Shown: positions 43,289 to 44,772 of the stretch, piece by piece
Layout: the number at the start of each line of letters is the position of its first letter
Position numbering within the stretch: position 1 is the stretch's first letter
From: Lachnospiraceae bacterium
GTDB lineage: Bacteria; Bacillota_A; Clostridia; Lachnospirales; Lachnospiraceae
NCBI GenBank assembly: GCA_024690425.1
Contig: JAILCT010000178.1
Coordinates: 1 to 44,772, forward strand
Direction of reading: 5' to 3'
DNA length: 44,772 bases
The notes under the pieces: generated by a model
What the model was told of the DNA's origin: nothing
What the model saw: only the letters and a program-made list of their open reading frames with translations
Database searches by the model: none
Made by a program: the position numbers and the translations under genes

Positions 43289-44643
43289 TGGCATTTGAGA
43301 GCTTGACCGAAAAACTTCAGAATGTATTCAAGGGCCTTCGGAGCAAGGGACGCCTTACCGAGGAAGATGTTAAGGCTGCCCTTAAGGAAGTTAAGCTCGC
43401 CCTGCTTGAAGCTGATGTTAACTTCAGGGTTGTAAAGCAGTTCGTCAAGTCCGTGGAAGAGAGGGCTGTGGGACAGGACGTCATGAACGGCTTAAATCCA
43501 GGTCAGATGGTCATCAAGATCGTTAATGAAGAGATGATCGCCCTTATGGGAAGCGAGACCACCGAATTACAGCTTCAGCCCGGTAAGGCTGTAACGGTCA
43601 TCATGATGTGCGGCCTTCAGGGTGCAGGTAAGACGACGACTGCAGCCAAGCTCGCAGGCAAGCTTAAGCTTAAGGGTAAGAAATGCCTGCTTGTTGCGGC
43701 CGATGTTTACAGGCCGGCAGCTATTAAGCAGCTGCAGATGAATGCGGAAAAACAGGAAGTTGACTTTTTCGCCATGGGTGATAAGAATTCACCCGTTGAT
43801 ATAGCAAGGGCAGCCATTGAGCATGCTAATAAGAACGGACACAACATTGTATTCATAGATACTGCAGGACGTCTTCAGATAGATGAGGAGATGATGCAGG
43901 AGCTTACGGATATCAAGTCGAATGTAGATGTTCATCAGACCCTGCTCGTTGTCGATGCAATGACCGGTCAGGAAGCCGTAAATGTTGCTTCTTCATTCAA
44001 TGAGAAGATCGGTGTAGACGGAGTCATCTTAAGTAAGATGGACGGTGATGCGAGAGGCGGTGCGGCTCTGTCGATCAAGGCCGTGACCGGCAAGCCCATT
44101 CTTTATGTCGGCATGGGAGAGAAGCTGTCTGACCTTGAGCAGTTCTATCCCGACAGGATGGCAAGCAGGATACTGGGAATGGGAGATGTCCTTACCCTTA
44201 TCGAGAAGGCGAGTGAGAATCTCGACATCGATGAGGAGAAGGAAAAGGAGATGTCCCGTAAGCTCAAAAAGGGTAAGTTTGACTTTGAGGACTACCTTGA
44301 GAGCATGAACCAGATGAAGAAGATGGGAGGTCTGTCGAGTATACTCGGGATGATGCCGGGACTCGGAATGGGTTTAAAGACCCAGGACCTTGAGAATGCG
44401 ATAGATGAGAAGAAGATGGCCCGCACGGAAGCCATAGTCCTGTCCATGACGAAGAAGGAGAGGCAGAATCCGGATATCCTGAATCCATCAAGGAAGCACA
44501 GGATAGCAAAGGGGGCCGGAGTTGACATTTCGGAGGTCAACAGGCTTGTAAAGCAGTTCGAGCAGAGCCGCAAGATGATGAAGCAGCTGCCCGGAATGAT
44601 GAACGGAATGGGTAAAAAGGGTAAGTTCAAAATGCCCTTTTAA
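43288..44643 (+). CDS. ffh: Signal recognition particle protein Ffh
   Basis: 451 residues. NG GTPase domain with GLQGAGKTTTAAKLAGKL (G1), AADVYRPAAIKQL (G2), FIDTAGRLQIDEEMM (G3) and SKMDGDARGGAALS (G4). The Met-rich M domain (about 325-451) contains GGLSSILGMMPGLGMG and ends in MMKQLPGMMNGMGKKGKF. It binds signal sequences and the SRP RNA, which is not encoded in this window. It starts within the ylxM stop and pairs functionally with FtsY encoded 1.7 kb upstream. Confidence 0.98.
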   Translation: MAFESLTEKLQNVFKGLRSKGRLTEEDVKAALKEVKLALLEADVNFRVVKQFVKSVEERAVGQDVMNGLNPGQMVIKIVNEEMIALMGSETTELQLQPGKAVTVIMMCGLQGAGKTTTAAKLAGKLKLKGKKCLLVAADVYRPAAIKQLQMNAEKQEVDFFAMGDKNSPVDIARAAIEHANKNGHNIVFIDTAGRLQIDEEMMQELTDIKSNVDVHQTLLVVDAMTGQEAVNVASSFNEKIGVDGVILSKMDGDARGGAALSIKAVTGKPILYVGMGEKLSDLEQFYPDRMASRILGMGDVLTLIEKASENLDIDEEKEKEMSRKLKKGKFDFEDYLESMNQMKKMGGLSSILGMMPGLGMGLKTQDLENAIDEKKMARTEAIVLSMTKKERQNPDILNPSRKHRIAKGAGVDISEVNRLVKQFEQSRKMMKQLPGMMNGMGKKGKFKMPF

Positions 44644-44677
44644 ATAAATACCAAATATTTTTATGGAGGTGAAAGAA

Positions 44678-44772
44678 ATGGCAGTAAAGATCAGACTCAG
44701 GAGAATGGGACAGAAGAAGGCACCTTACTATAGAATCATTGTTGCTGACGGAAGGTCTCCCCGTGACGGAAG
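44678..44772 (+). CDS. rpsP: 30S ribosomal protein S16, 3' partial
   Basis: The first 31 codons are present and run off the window end. [20 protein letters not shown] is the standard S16 N-terminus, followed by [12 protein letters not shown] strong GGAGGTGA site precedes ATG 44678, and the gene lies 34 bp after ffh, the usual ffh-rpsP order. Confidence 0.96.
   Translation, partial: MAVKIRLRRMGQKKAPYYRIIVADGRSPRDG

Overview
The window looks like a chromosomal core region of a motile, low-to-mid GC Firmicute. The best guess is the family Lachnospiraceae (Butyrivibrio/Roseburia-like). That rests on the cheB-A-W-C-D/sigD gene order (Bacillus/Clostridia type, with CheC and CheD), the zinc-ribbon L32 that starts MSICPKNK, the UPF0237/UPF0210 pair, and the rnc-smc-ftsY and ylxM-ffh-rpsP blocks. 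The genus is a guess. There is no IS element, prophage, CRISPR array, tRNA or rRNA. No gene-free stretch exceeds 300 bp; the longest is the 281-bp divergent promoter region at 10970-11250.

Region 1 (1-10300, +) is the tail of a flagellar/chemotaxis operon: the end of cheB, cheA, cheW, cheC, cheD, a small membrane protein, the flagellar sigma factor, a FapA/DUF342 protein, two flagellar-operon proteins (one in the position of Bacillus swrB), an MltG-like protein without a catalytic domain, and two tandem DegV/FakB lipid-binding proteins. It closes on a strong bidirectional terminator shared with a convergent secreted CAP-domain gene.

Region 2 (11251-21530, +) starts with a CPBP membrane protease, a polysaccharide deacetylase and a very acidic bactofilin (cell envelope and shape). 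It continues with pyrH-frr-uppS-cdsA-dxr-rseP (nucleotide, translation, isoprenoid, phospholipid and membrane-protease functions) and ends with a DUF2298 multi-pass membrane protein. rpsB-tsf, which usually precede pyrH, are absent.

Region 3 (21551-29972, +) begins at a predicted promoter and contains a zinc-finger anti-sigma-like membrane protein, polA (proofreading motifs not seen), coaE, a long FtsA-like ATPase with repeated C-terminal modules, the WalJ/YycJ beta-lactamase-fold protein, and the ACT (UPF0237) plus UPF0210 pair. Its terminator lies inside the 3' end of the convergent tmcAL gene.

Region 4 (29897-33434, -) is a hybrid sensor kinase followed one base later by tmcAL (tRNA-Met modification). 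Divergent from it is pta (+).

Region 5 (34655-44772, +) holds rpmF with its own consensus promoter and terminator, then plsX-acpP (lipid synthesis), rnc-smc-ftsY with a threonine ammonia-lyase gene attached, and ylxM-ffh-rpsP. This last group starts from a strong promoter whose -35 box is embedded in a perfect 14-bp inverted repeat.

Most of the window is conserved housekeeping. No clearly new multi-gene system is visible. The best leads are regulatory architecture (ylxM inverted repeat, rpmF leader, terminator inside tmcAL) and poorly characterised conserved proteins (FtsA-like repeat protein, swrB-position protein, MltG-like protein, DUF2298 plus zinc-finger pair, UPF0237/UPF0210).
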